A DNA stretch of 64,000 nucleotides from JAZRWQ01 sp045541395 (GTDB lineage: Bacteria; Bacillota; Clostridia; Oscillospirales; UMGS1783), in assembly GCA_045541395.1 (NCBI GenBank), contig JAZQIZ010000001.1, forward strand, positions 124,001 to 188,000, given 5' to 3'. Positions 1 to 8,537 of this stretch are shown here, piece after piece. The stretch's first letter is position 1. Every line of letters starts with the position of its first letter. A model generated the notes under the pieces. That model was not told the DNA's origin and did no database searches. It worked only from the letters and a program-made list of their open reading frames with translations. The translations under genes and the position numbers were made by a program.

Positions 1-997
1 GTGCGCCAAAATATAGACCCCATATAATAAAGTTCCAGCCTGCTCCGTGCCAAAGCCCGGTAAACAGCCAAACGATCAAAATGTTTCTAAGCCATTTGAT
101 CTTGGTTGTTCTGCTTCCGCCAAGGGGAATATAAATATAATCCCTGAACCAGGTACCTAAAGAAATGTGCCATCTGCGCCAGAATTCAGTTACACTCTTT
201 GAAATATAAGGGTAATTAAAGTTTTCCATAAATTCAAAGCCAAATATTCTGCCAAGGCCTATTGCCATATCACTGTAACCGGAAAAATCAAAGTAAATGT
301 GCAAGGAAAAGCTTATGGCATAAATCCAGAAAAACAAAACGCTTTTTTCCGGTGTATTTCTAAAAATATCACAAAGCTGTCCTAATGCGTTGGCTATAAG
401 AACTTTTTTTGATAGGCCTATAATAAATCTTCTTATACCGTCGGAAACCTTCTTAACAGTAATCGTGCGGTGCTGCAGTTGGTTATCGATATCAGAATAA
501 CGAACAATGGGGCCGGCAATAAGCTGAGGGAATAATGCAACGTAAGCCGCAAGGTCAATGATATTTCTCTGAGCCTTCACATCTCCCCGGTATACGTCAA
601 CTGTGTAACTCAAAGTCTGAAAAGTGTAAAAACTGATGCCTATAGGTAATGCAATATTTGCAAGTGTAATGTTTACACCTAATAAAGAATTAAGGTTATC
701 TACGGTAAAGTTTGCATATTTAAAGAATACCAGCATTCCTGCATTTATTGCTATGGATAAAATAAGAAATAACTTTGAAAGCTTGGTTCCTCTAAATTTT
801 TCTATAAGCAAACCGTTTACGTATGCAGAAACAATTGCGGCTAACATTAATATTATATAAACTTTTTCGCCGTAAAAATAGAAGAACAGGCTTGTTATTA
901 ACAGTATGAAATTTTTTAATTTCATGGGAACTGCAAAATAAAGTATGATTACAATGGGCAAGAAATAGAAAAGGAATTCTATTGATGAAAAAACCAT
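1..997 (-). CDS. MBOAT-family membrane O-acyltransferase (AlgI/DltB-like), C-terminus outside window
   Basis: This is the first roughly 332 residues of a membrane-bound O-acyltransferase. Such proteins move acyl groups, usually acetyl, across the membrane onto cell-surface polymers. I translated it from the minus strand starting at the ATG at 997, which has an AGGA ribosome site upstream. The N-terminus is hydrophobic and contains the FFYFYGE segment typical of the AlgI/PatA branch. The middle carries PIGISFYTFQTLSY and YFDFSGYSDMAIG. The end in the window holds EFWRRWHISLGTWFRDY and the conserved histidine of LWHGAGWNF. The frame is open to the window edge. It lies downstream of a lipoprotein gene on the same strand but behind a terminator hairpin. 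The acyl acceptor cannot be told from the sequence. Family assignment is firm. Confidence 0.9.
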   Translation of the reverse strand, partial: MVFSSIEFLFYFLPIVIILYFAVPMKLKNFILLITSLFFYFYGEKVYIILMLAAIVSAYVNGLLIEKFRGTKLSKLFLILSIAINAGMLVFFKYANFTVDNLNSLLGVNITLANIALPIGISFYTFQTLSYTVDVYRGDVKAQRNIIDLAAYVALFPQLIAGPIVRYSDIDNQLQHRTITVKKVSDGIRRFIIGLSKKVLIANALGQLCDIFRNTPEKSVLFFWIYAISFSLHIYFDFSGYSDMAIGLGRIFGFEFMENFNYPYISKSVTEFWRRWHISLGTWFRDYIYIPLGGSRTTKIKWLRNILIVWLFTGLWHGAGWNFIIWGLYFGA

Positions 998-1016
998 TTC
1001 TTTATGTCCTTTCAGT

Positions 1017-1043
1017 AAAAAAGGCCTGTGAAACAGGCCTTTA
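1017..1043 (-). terminator. Rho-independent terminator after the lipoprotein gene
   Basis: AAAGGCCTG and its complement CAGGCCTTT flank a 5-base loop. On the minus strand the stem is followed by a run of six T. It sits between the lipoprotein stop and the acyltransferase start, so it should limit transcription into the acyltransferase gene. Confidence 0.75.
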
Positions 1044-1053
1044 AGTATTTTAA

Positions 1054-1578
1054 TTATTCGCCGGCTCTTTCTATAACTGTACCAACTTTGCCGCCTGCAA
1101 CTTCTTCAAATGCACCGTATACGGTGTCTGCAGTAGCTGCATCAGCCATAACTAAAATAATAACGTCTCCGCAGTTATTAACAATAACCTTTTCTGCAGT
1201 AACGCAGATCCACTTTCTTGCATCTACATTGTCGGAAATGCTCTTTTTAATTGTTTCAACATCAGCGCCGTCTTCGGTTTTAACAAGGCATACGGAGTAT
1301 GCAATAGAACCGATCATAGGCTCAGAGAAAACTGCTTCGGTAATACCGTCTGCGCTATCAAGACCAAGATAGTACTTAACTGCGTCTGCATCAGCGGTGT
1401 CTATGGGAAGAGCTTCGCCGATAGCAATTTCAAGTGTTACCTTTTCGTAAATGCTTGCCATAATCTCGGAAAGAGTTCCTTCAAGGCTACCTTCGTCTTC
1501 TGCAGGTGCCTTTGCACCGCAGGCACAAAGAGCTAATAACATTGTAAGTACAAGGATGAGAGCTAATACTTTTTTCAT
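1054..1578 (-). CDS. Small secreted lipoprotein, DUF4358-like
   Basis: A 174-residue predicted lipoprotein. The first 19 residues form a signal peptide (MKK, then a leucine-rich core), and the LCAC lipobox makes Cys20 the likely lipidated residue, so the mature protein would sit on the outer face of the membrane. The rest is acidic and soluble with no catalytic motif I recognise. Its overall pattern (AIGEALPIDTADADAVKYYLGLD, then a C-terminal domain) resembles the DUF4358 lipoproteins that I recall near MBOAT acyltransferase genes in Clostridia. The gene order here fits that. Family call is by recall only. The start is supported by AAAGGAGAA upstream. Function unknown. Confidence 0.75.
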   Translation of the reverse strand: MKKVLALILVLTMLLALCACGAKAPAEDEGSLEGTLSEIMASIYEKVTLEIAIGEALPIDTADADAVKYYLGLDSADGITEAVFSEPMIGSIAYSVCLVKTEDGADVETIKKSISDNVDARKWICVTAEKVIVNNCGDVIILVMADAATADTVYGAFEEVAGGKVGTVIERAGE

Positions 1579-1599
1579 TTTTTATTCTCCTTTAATATA

Positions 1600-2478
1600 T
1601 TATTTTAATTTATAACGCATTATATTGTTGTCAAACACTACTTCAACTGTACCTTCATCATAAAGATAGGTCATATAGGAACGGAAAGTTGCTGAGCAGA
1701 GCATATTTTGAGATAAACTCATTTTCATTTCATACTTATCAAAGAAAGCTTTTAGTAGTTCGTCAACTGATTTGGGTGTTTTGCATTCTTTCTTTAAGAA
1801 CTCTAGTACGCCTTGTATATGCTTAACGTTAATATCAATAACCTCTGCAAGGTCAGTAAGTACCTCACCGTGCGAAGGAATATAGAGCTTTCCTTCTATA
1901 CTCTTAAGCTTCTCTAAAGAAGCGAGCGTCTCTTTAATATTATAAAAATAACAGATATTGTATTTTTCAATTGTAGATGCGGGTGTTAAGGCATCTCCTA
2001 TAAACCAAATATTATCCTTTGTTTTATAGGCTGTCTGAGCAGGCGAGTGGCCTGAAAATAAACTAAATGTAATTCCCTTTGGCAGCAACTCTTCTTTTAA
2101 TTCCTGGGTTTGAGTAGGTTGAGCGTAAAAGAATTTTCCCAGCATATCCTTATTGGGATATCCGCCGTAAAGGGTCGTTGGCTGAATAAGCGTGTTGCAG
2201 ATCAGAGCCGCATCAGGATTTGAGCACATAATTTTTAAGTTATATTTTTGCTGTAAATAAGCATTTCCGCCAACGTGGTCCGCATGGGAATGAGTGTTTA
2301 AAAGCAAAACGGGATTCCAACCCATTTTGTCAATATGGGTTGAAAGCTTTTTGGCCGCCCCTTTATCGCTTCCTCCGTCAATTATACAAACATCATTATC
2401 ATCTATTACGTATATACCGCAACGGGAAGGGCAGTCCATATAATAAGTTGAGAAACCTGCCTGAATTAATTCGTACAT
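1600..2478 (-). CDS. Metallo-beta-lactamase-fold hydrolase
   Basis: A 292-residue MBL-fold protein. Residues 61-70 contain the metal-binding signature T-H-S-H-A-D-H (His63, His65, Asp67, His68). GHSPAQTAY and IGDALTPAS near residues 144-170 supply later ligands, and IPSHGEVL near residue 200 gives the last histidine. The C-terminal 80 residues form the helical extension seen in glyoxalase II/RNase Z-like clostridial homologues. No signal peptide is present, so it is cytoplasmic. It starts one base after the thioesterase stop and is probably translationally coupled to it, which hints at a thioester or acyl substrate. That link is inference and the substrate is unknown. Confidence 0.85.
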   Translation of the reverse strand: MYELIQAGFSTYYMDCPSRCGIYVIDDNDVCIIDGGSDKGAAKKLSTHIDKMGWNPVLLLNTHSHADHVGGNAYLQQKYNLKIMCSNPDAALICNTLIQPTTLYGGYPNKDMLGKFFYAQPTQTQELKEELLPKGITFSLFSGHSPAQTAYKTKDNIWFIGDALTPASTIEKYNICYFYNIKETLASLEKLKSIEGKLYIPSHGEVLTDLAEVIDINVKHIQGVLEFLKKECKTPKSVDELLKAFFDKYEMKMSLSQNMLCSATFRSYMTYLYDEGTVEVVFDNNIMRYKLK

Positions 2479-2479
2479 A

Positions 2480-3214
2480 TTACATTTCCTTGTTGATAGT
2501 ATTGATTATTGCTTCAATATTTATATTATCACCGTTATAAGTGCGGAAATAATAGTTGTTGGCTTGTTTTTTTTCTTCTGCACGTTTAATTTTAATATTT
2601 GCGCCCAAGGGAGCTTCGTTTATATAATTAATACAGATCGATCTGATTATTTCATTATCAATACCATCAATATAGTTGCAAAGCATATCGGGATAATTAG
2701 TGTTATTCATATGCATATTACAATCGGTATCGGAGTATAAAACCTTTTTATGTCCAACCTCTTTATATTCAAGCTCCTTAGGTAGATGAAATTTCTTGGG
2801 AAGGGGAAGCTCAAGTCCTTTATCGTTGGTATAATGTAGGTCGGCTTGTTTAACGGTACAAAGCTTTTTGGTTTCTATGTCAATAAGCGCCCAAATAGCA
2901 TAAGCTTCAACAAGAACTTCTTCTTTGTTGTTTAATAACTGATAGCTTCGGCAAAATGACGCTCCTCTTTCATCACATGCCCAGGTCCTGCATGTTATTT
3001 TTTCAAAAGGAACTATAGGTTTGTGAAAAAGAACGTTAATTCTGCTTAAAACAAAAGCAAAGCCTTTATTCCATAATTGTTCGTATGATGGGCCCTCAGC
3101 AGACATCTGCCTGCTGGCGCTTTCCTGAAGGTATCTCCAAACAGTAGTCGGACGGATATTCCCATTTGGCCAAAATTCCTGTGAAGATACGTCATACTCT
3201 TCTTTGTGGTACAT
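2480..3214 (-). CDS. Acyl-ACP thioesterase (FatA/FatB-type)
   Basis: A 244-residue double hot-dog thioesterase that releases fatty acids from acyl carrier protein. The N-terminal hot-dog has RTWACDERGASFCRSY and the C-terminal one has SDTDCNMHMNNTNYPDM, which matches the conserved D-x-N-x-H-x-N active-site region of bacterial acyl-ACP thioesterases. I chose ATG 3214 because AGGAGG lies five bases upstream; an in-frame start seven codons earlier has no ribosome site. It is first in a minus-strand operon with the MBL hydrolase and lipoprotein, and its promoter is at 3244-3272. In gut Clostridia such enzymes are thought to set free fatty-acid or membrane lipid composition; that role is inferred. 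Confidence 0.88.
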   Translation of the reverse strand: MYHKEEYDVSSQEFWPNGNIRPTTVWRYLQESASRQMSAEGPSYEQLWNKGFAFVLSRINVLFHKPIVPFEKITCRTWACDERGASFCRSYQLLNNKEEVLVEAYAIWALIDIETKKLCTVKQADLHYTNDKGLELPLPKKFHLPKELEYKEVGHKKVLYSDTDCNMHMNNTNYPDMLCNYIDGIDNEIIRSICINYINEAPLGANIKIKRAEEKKQANNYYFRTYNGDNINIEAIINTINKEM

Positions 3215-3243
3215 AGAAACCTCCTGTTCAGGCAACTTTTATT

Positions 3244-3272
3244 ATGATAGCATTTAAATTTTTCCTTGTCAA
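3244..3272 (-). promoter_or_regulatory. Sigma-A promoter of the thioesterase operon
   Basis: On the minus strand a perfect -35 box TTGACA (3267-3272) is followed after exactly 17 bases by TATCAT (3244-3249). The start codon of the thioesterase lies 30 bases downstream. Confidence 0.75.
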
Positions 3273-3334
3273 TAAGGCATTTATGCTGTAAAATATATTA
3301 GATATATGTTAACCATGCTAATGTGCAGCTATTT

Positions 3335-3348
3335 TGAATTTTTATGCA
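3335..3348. promoter_or_regulatory. Upstream ARG-box-like ArgR operator
   Basis: TGAATTTTTATGCA matches the core of the known ARG box (TGAAT-4-ATTCA) at all but one position. It ends 8 bases upstream of the -35 box of the argC promoter. Its centre is 43 bp, about four helical turns, from a second operator at 3377-3392. Confidence 0.6.
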
Positions 3349-3356
3349 TAAATATC

Positions 3357-3385
3357 TTGACTTTTATCGCATAATGATGTATATT
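3357..3385 (+). promoter_or_regulatory. argC operon promoter
   Basis: TTGACT (3357-3362) and TATATT (3380-3385) are separated by 17 bases. Transcription would begin near 3392, about 44 bases upstream of the argC start. The -10 box lies inside the palindrome at 3377-3392. Confidence 0.75.
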
Positions 3386-3392
3386 TATACAT
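3377..3392. promoter_or_regulatory. Downstream ARG-box-like ArgR operator over the -10 box
   Basis: ATGTATATTTATACAT is a palindrome with 7-bp arms. It follows the TGnAT-4-ATnCA pattern of ARG boxes and covers the -10 box of the argC promoter. ArgR binding here with arginine would block polymerase. Confidence 0.65.
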
Positions 3393-3435
3393 AATATTAG
3401 TATGAGACAGTTTTGGCTTTGGAAAGGAAAGAAGT

Positions 3436-4362
3436 ATGAAAAAAGTATTTATTGACGGAAGCGCCGGAACTACCGGACTTCGTATATATGACAGGCTAAC
3501 AGGGCGAAAAGATATTACCCTTATCACTCTTAAAGAAAGCGAAAGAAAAGATGATAATTTTAGAAAAGCTGCCCTTAATGAAAGTGATATAGCTTTTTTA
3601 TGTTTGCCGGATGAAGAGGCACGAAGAGCGGTCGTGATGACTGAAAATAATAATACTGTGCTTATAGATACTTCTACTGCTCACAGAACTTTTGAAGATT
3701 GGGCTTACGGTTTTCCTGAACTTTCAAAAGAGTTATATGCTAAAATAGAAAATTCAAAAAGAATTGCAGTTCCCGGATGCCATGCAAGCGGGTTTATTGC
3801 CCTTGTATACCCTCTTATAGAAAAAGGGATTATAAATAAGGACATTTTACTAACCTGCCACTCTGTTACCGGTTACAGCGGAGGCGGTAAAAAAATGATA
3901 ACGGAATATGAGGGCGAGGGAAGGGATTTTCTTTTAGGTGCTCCTCGTCAGTACGGCATCACGCAGAATCATAAACATCTTAAAGAGATGGTTAAGATCT
4001 CAGGCATTGAGAATACACCTATATTTTGCCCAATAGTATCGGATTTTTACAGCGGTATGGCGGTAACCGTCCCTCTGTTTAAAAAGGATATTCAGGGCAG
4101 CTTTGATGATATTAAAAAAGTTTATTCCGAAAAATATAACACAAATACTGTTTACTATAAAGAAGATATATCAAAAGGCGGCTTTATAAGCGCTCTTGGT
4201 ATGAGCAAAAAAGACAGTATGGAAATAAGTGTTTGCGGTAATGAGGATAGGATCCTTTTAACTGCATTGTACGACAATTTAGGTAAAGGCTCTTCAGGTG
4301 CTGCAATTCAGTGTCTCAATATTGTTATGGGAGCAGAAATGACCGAAGGTCTTGAACTTTAA
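3436..4362 (+). CDS. argC: N-acetyl-gamma-glutamyl-phosphate reductase (type 2)
   Basis: This enzyme reduces N-acetylglutamyl phosphate to the semialdehyde with NADPH, the third step of arginine synthesis. At 308 residues it is the short type 2 form rather than the roughly 345-residue type 1. The NAD(P)-binding loop is GSAGTTG at residues 8-14, and the catalytic cysteine is Cys115 in PGCHASG. GYSGGGKKM near residue 148 is also typical. It is the first gene of the arg operon, with GGAAAGGAAAG as ribosome site and two ARG-box-like operators upstream. argJ follows after 12 bases. Assignment is firm. Confidence 0.95.
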   Translation: MKKVFIDGSAGTTGLRIYDRLTGRKDITLITLKESERKDDNFRKAALNESDIAFLCLPDEEARRAVVMTENNNTVLIDTSTAHRTFEDWAYGFPELSKELYAKIENSKRIAVPGCHASGFIALVYPLIEKGIINKDILLTCHSVTGYSGGGKKMITEYEGEGRDFLLGAPRQYGITQNHKHLKEMVKISGIENTPIFCPIVSDFYSGMAVTVPLFKKDIQGSFDDIKKVYSEKYNTNTVYYKEDISKGGFISALGMSKKDSMEISVCGNEDRILLTALYDNLGKGSSGAAIQCLNIVMGAEMTEGLEL

Positions 4363-4374
4363 AGGAGAATTAAT

Positions 4375-5589
4375 ATGAAATTAACAGAAGGCGGCGTTTG
4401 CGCTGCACAGGGCTTTAGTGCTAACGGTATTCATTGCGGCATACGCGCAGGCAAAACTAAGCGTGATCTTGCTCTTATATTCAGTGAGGTTCCTGCGTCT
4501 GCTGCTTCGGTTTATACAACAAACCTTGTGAAGGGCGCTCCTATTACCGTAACCAAAGAAAATATATCCAACGGTATTGCTCAGGCAATTATCTGCAATA
4601 GCGGTAACGCAAATACTTGCAATGCAAACGGTGTTGAAATTGCTAAAAAGACCTGTAAGCTCATTGCAAATGAGCTTAAAATAAACGAAAATGACGTTGT
4701 TGTTGCTTCTACAGGCGTTATAGGTCAGCCTTTAAGCATTACTCCTATAGAAAAAGGTATTCCTGAGTTGGTTAAAGGTTTAAATAAAAACAACAGTGAA
4801 ATTGCCGCAGAAGGTATTATGACTACCGATACAAGGCTTAAGCAGATAGCGATATCATTTGATATTGACGGTGTTGAATGTAAAATAGGCGGTATTGCAG
4901 AGGGCTCCGGTATGATCCACCCCGATATGGCCACTATGCTGGTGTTCATTACTACCGACTGTGCAATTTCTCCCGAACTTTTGCAGAAAGCATTAAGTAC
5001 CGATATTAAAAATACCTTCAATATGGTTAGTGTCGACGGGGATACATCTACTAATGATATGGTTACTGTTCTGGCAAACGGTATGGCCCAAAACGAACCT
5101 ATTTGTATTGAAGATGAAAACTTTGAGATATTCATGAAGGCCCTGAATACGGTTACTGTATATTTATGCAGATGCATAGCAGGTGACGGTGAAGGTGCTA
5201 CCAAGCTACTTGAATGCAAAGTTGAAGGCGGCAAAACAGAAGATATTGCAAAAACGGTTGCCAAATCCGTTATCTGTTCCTCCCTTACAAAAGCAGCAAT
5301 GTTTGGCGCAGATGCGAATTGGGGCAGAGTACTATGCGCTATCGGATACAGTAAAGCGCCTGTTGACGTAAATAAGATCGACGTTTCATTTAGATCCGAA
5401 AAGGGTCAGATCAACGTTTGCAGGAACGGTGCAGGTATTGAATTTTCGGAAGAAAAGGCAAAAGAAGTACTTCTTTGTAATGAAATAGAAATACTCATTA
5501 ATTTAAACTCAGGTGAAAATAAGGCTACTGCCTGGGGCTGTGATCTTACTTATGATTACGTTAAGATCAACGGCGATTACAGGACTTAA
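4375..5589 (+). CDS. argJ: Glutamate N-acetyltransferase / ornithine acetyltransferase
   Basis: ArgJ recycles the acetyl group from N-acetylornithine to glutamate and, in bifunctional forms, also makes acetylglutamate from acetyl-CoA. At 404 residues it is full length. The proenzyme cleaves itself before a threonine; here that is Thr187 in the conserved ATML motif after GSGMIHPDM. The C-terminus ends in CDLTYDYVKINGDYRT, the classical ArgJ tail. No argA or argE is in this operon, so ArgJ is probably the acetyl source (inference). Ribosome site AAAGGAG precedes the ATG. Confidence 0.96.
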   Translation: MKLTEGGVCAAQGFSANGIHCGIRAGKTKRDLALIFSEVPASAASVYTTNLVKGAPITVTKENISNGIAQAIICNSGNANTCNANGVEIAKKTCKLIANELKINENDVVVASTGVIGQPLSITPIEKGIPELVKGLNKNNSEIAAEGIMTTDTRLKQIAISFDIDGVECKIGGIAEGSGMIHPDMATMLVFITTDCAISPELLQKALSTDIKNTFNMVSVDGDTSTNDMVTVLANGMAQNEPICIEDENFEIFMKALNTVTVYLCRCIAGDGEGATKLLECKVEGGKTEDIAKTVAKSVICSSLTKAAMFGADANWGRVLCAIGYSKAPVDVNKIDVSFRSEKGQINVCRNGAGIEFSEEKAKEVLLCNEIEILINLNSGENKATAWGCDLTYDYVKINGDYRT

Positions 5590-5602
5590 TAAGGAGATAA
5601 AA

Positions 5603-6466
5603 ATGGAACTTACTAATGCACAAAGGGCGGACGTTCTTACACAGGCACTGCCATATATACAAAAATACACCAATAAGATCATTGTTATTAAATACGGCGG
5701 TAACGCAATGATCAACGAAGAATTAAAGCAGGCTGTTATGAGGGATATTGTTCTTATGTCACTTATAGGAATCAAGGTAGTTCTGGTTCACGGTGGCGGT
5801 CCTGAAATAACGGATATGCTTGGTAGAATAGGCAAGAAGAGTGAGTTTGTTAACGGTCTCCGTGTTACCGACAGAGAAACGGCAGAGGTAGTTCAAATGG
5901 TTCTTGCCGGCAAAATAAATAAGAATCTTGTTAATCTGTTGCAGAATAACGGAGGCAAGTCTATTGGTCTTTGCGGTATGGACGGTCATCTGATTGAAGC
6001 AAAGATTAAAGATGAACAGCTTGGTTTTGTAGGAGAAATAACTAATATTAACGTTGAACCCATTCTTGATGTTCTTGAAAAGGGTTATATTCCTGTTGTA
6101 TCTACTGTTGGTTGTGATGCAGAGGGAAATACATATAACATTAATGCAGATACTGCCGCTTCTAAAATTGCAGGAATGCTTAAGGCTGAGAGCCTTATTT
6201 CTATGACAGATATTGCAGGGTTATTAAGAGATAAGGATGATCCTGAATCCCTTATTAAAGTGGTGAACGTAAGTGAAGCTCCTTTGCTTGTTAAGGAAGG
6301 AATCATATCCGGAGGTATGATACCTAAAGTTGAATGTTGTATAGAAGCTATTCGCATGGGCGTTCACAAGGTATTTATTCTTGACGGTCGAGTTCCTCAT
6401 TCAATTATTATAGAAATGCTTACCGACGAAGGTATTGGAACAATGTTTGTTGGAGGTAATATATGA
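5603..6466 (+). CDS. argB: Acetylglutamate kinase
   Basis: ArgB phosphorylates N-acetylglutamate with ATP, the usual feedback-controlled step. The 287-residue protein has the amino-acid-kinase fold: KYGGNAM near residue 30, VHGGGPEI near residue 65, and a C-terminal ISGGMIPKVECC segment that closes the nucleotide site. I chose ATG 5603 because AAGGAG precedes it by seven bases and MELTNAQRADVL is a normal ArgB start; a longer reading would run back into argJ. Its stop overlaps the argD start (ATGA), which implies coupled translation. Confidence 0.96.
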   Translation: MELTNAQRADVLTQALPYIQKYTNKIIVIKYGGNAMINEELKQAVMRDIVLMSLIGIKVVLVHGGGPEITDMLGRIGKKSEFVNGLRVTDRETAEVVQMVLAGKINKNLVNLLQNNGGKSIGLCGMDGHLIEAKIKDEQLGFVGEITNINVEPILDVLEKGYIPVVSTVGCDAEGNTYNINADTAASKIAGMLKAESLISMTDIAGLLRDKDDPESLIKVVNVSEAPLLVKEGIISGGMIPKVECCIEAIRMGVHKVFILDGRVPHSIIIEMLTDEGIGTMFVGGNI

Positions 6467-7626
6467 ATACCAAAGAGAGGGATAGTTTGTACGTAGCTCA
6501 TACCTACGGAAGATTTCCTTTGGAGATCGTTAGTGGTAAAGGCTCTGTTGTTAAAGATGAAAACGGTAAGGAATATATTGATCTTGGTACAGGTATTGCT
6601 GTAAACGCATTTGGTATTTGTGATGATATCTGGGTAAAGGCTGTAACAGAACAGCTTGCCAGGTGTCAGCATACCTCAAATCTGTATTATTCTGAGCCAT
6701 GTACTAAGCTAGCGCAGCTGCTTTGCGAAAAAACCGGAATGAAGAAAGTGTTCTTTTCCAATTCAGGTGCAGAGGCTAATGAGTGTGCAATAAAGGGCGC
6801 AAGAAAATATGCACAGGACAAAAAGGGCAAGGATTATTACACAATAATTACTCTTGTTAACAGCTTTCACGGAAGAACCATAACAACTCTTGCTGCAACC
6901 GGCCAAGAAACCTTCCATAAGGAATTTACACCTTTAACAGAAGGCTTTGTATATGCGCAGTCTAATAATATTGAGGACCTTAAAGAAAAGGTTAACAATA
7001 ACAAGGTTGCTGCTATTATGTTTGAGGTTGTACAGGGTGAAGGCGGTGTTTTGCCTTTAGAAAGAGACTTTGTTGAGGCAATGGTTCAGATTGCAATGGA
7101 GCAGGATATTCTTCTTATTGCGGATGAAGTTCAAACCGGTAACGGCAGAACTGGTATGCTTTACGGATATATGAATTTTGGATTTACTCCCGATATTGTT
7201 TCAACAGCTAAGGGCCTTGGCGCAGGGCTGCCTATCGGTGCAACAATGTTTAACGAAAAAACCGAAAACGTTTATTCTCCCGGCCTTCACGGATCTACTT
7301 TTGGCGGAAACCCTGTATGTTGTGCAGGCGCAATTTCGGTTGTTGAGAGAATGGATAAAGAGTTTCTTGAAAGTGTTAGAGAAAAATCAGATTATATATT
7401 TACTGCTCTTAACGGTGCAAAGGGTGTAAAGAGCGTATCCGGTATGGGCCTTATGATAGGTATCGAAACCGAAAAGGATGCAAAACAGGTTATTTCAGAA
7501 TGTATGGAAAAAGGTGTTTTAGTTATTAGCGCAAAAACAAAAGTAAGGCTTTTGCCTGCATTGAATATTCCAATGAGACAGCTGGAGAAGGCTATTGAAA
7601 TTATTAAAGAGGTGTGTGCAAAATGA
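6463..7626 (+). CDS. argD: Acetylornithine aminotransferase
   Basis: A PLP-dependent class III aminotransferase that makes N-acetylornithine from the semialdehyde and glutamate. At 387 residues the length is typical. Visible motifs are NSGAEANECAIKGARKY (cofactor phosphate loop), FHGRT, LIADEVQTGNGRTG (Asp pairing with the PLP ring nitrogen) and STAKGLGAG, which contains the Schiff-base lysine. It overlaps argB by four bases and argF by four bases, so B, D and F form one coupled unit. Confidence 0.96.
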   Translation: MNTKERDSLYVAHTYGRFPLEIVSGKGSVVKDENGKEYIDLGTGIAVNAFGICDDIWVKAVTEQLARCQHTSNLYYSEPCTKLAQLLCEKTGMKKVFFSNSGAEANECAIKGARKYAQDKKGKDYYTIITLVNSFHGRTITTLAATGQETFHKEFTPLTEGFVYAQSNNIEDLKEKVNNNKVAAIMFEVVQGEGGVLPLERDFVEAMVQIAMEQDILLIADEVQTGNGRTGMLYGYMNFGFTPDIVSTAKGLGAGLPIGATMFNEKTENVYSPGLHGSTFGGNPVCCAGAISVVERMDKEFLESVREKSDYIFTALNGAKGVKSVSGMGLMIGIETEKDAKQVISECMEKGVLVISAKTKVRLLPALNIPMRQLEKAIEIIKEVCAK

Positions 7627-8531
7627 AGCATTTATTGAAACTTATGGATCTCTCTTCCGAAGAAATTCGTGAAATACTTGATCTTGCCGATCAGTTAAAA
7701 TATGAAAAGAAAAACGGTATCGAGCATCATTTACTTAAAGGGAAAACACTTGGTATGATATTCTCCAAATCTTCTACACGTACAAGAGTTTCTTTTGAGG
7801 TAGGTATGTACGATTTAGGTGGCAGTGCTTTATTTTTAAGCGCACGTGATCTGCAAATAGGTCGTGGCGAGCCTGTTGAAGATACTGCAAGGGTACTGTC
7901 AAGATACCTTGACGGTATTATGATACGAACCTTCGATCAGAGTGAGGTCGAAGACCTTGCAAAATACGGTTCTATACCCATTATTAACGGGCTTACAGAC
8001 TACTGCCATCCATGCCAGGTTCTTGCTGATTTACTTACAATTCGTGAGTATAAGGGTATTCTTAGCGGTAAAAAGCTTTGCTATATAGGTGACGGAAATA
8101 ATATGACCAACTCCCTTATTGTTGGCGGTATTAAAATGGGAATGAAGGTAAGCGTAGGTTGCCCCGATAACTACAGACCTGATGCTGAGCTCATGAAATG
8201 GGCAAATGAAAACGGTGAATTTGAATGTACTTCCGATATATACAAAGCAGCAAAAGACGCAGACGTTTTATATACCGACGTTTGGGCGTCTATGGGGCAG
8301 GAACAGGAAGCGCAGCTTAGAAAAGAAGTGTTTAAGGGCTATCAGATCAATAACAGCGTAATGGCTGTAGCAAAGCCCGATGCAATGGTTCTTCACTGTC
8401 TGCCTGCTCACAGAGAAGAAGAAATTACTGCAGAGGTATTTGAAGCCCATGCAAATGAAATTTTTGATGAAGCTGAAAACAGACTTCATGCACAGAAGGC
8501 TGTTCTTGTTAAGTGTATGTCGGAGAAATAA
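7623..8531 (+). CDS. argF: Ornithine carbamoyltransferase
   Basis: Joins carbamoyl phosphate to ornithine to give citrulline. The 302-residue protein has the carbamoyl-phosphate loop SSTRTRVSFE near residue 50, the DYCHPCQ motif near residue 128, and the ornithine-side loop MVLHCLPAHR near residue 261. The ATG at 7623 overlaps the argD stop and has AAAGAGG ten bases upstream; an in-frame GTG three codons earlier is less likely. It stands directly before the carbamoyl-phosphate synthetase genes that supply its substrate. Confidence 0.96.
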   Translation: MKHLLKLMDLSSEEIREILDLADQLKYEKKNGIEHHLLKGKTLGMIFSKSSTRTRVSFEVGMYDLGGSALFLSARDLQIGRGEPVEDTARVLSRYLDGIMIRTFDQSEVEDLAKYGSIPIINGLTDYCHPCQVLADLLTIREYKGILSGKKLCYIGDGNNMTNSLIVGGIKMGMKVSVGCPDNYRPDAELMKWANENGEFECTSDIYKAAKDADVLYTDVWASMGQEQEAQLRKEVFKGYQINNSVMAVAKPDAMVLHCLPAHREEEITAEVFEAHANEIFDEAENRLHAQKAVLVKCMSEK

Positions 8532-8537
8532 TTTTTT

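Noticed and set aside
4725..5264. Long open frame opposite argJ (179 codons)
   Set aside because: It is the mirror of a firmly identified argJ, has no ribosome site and shows no known family.
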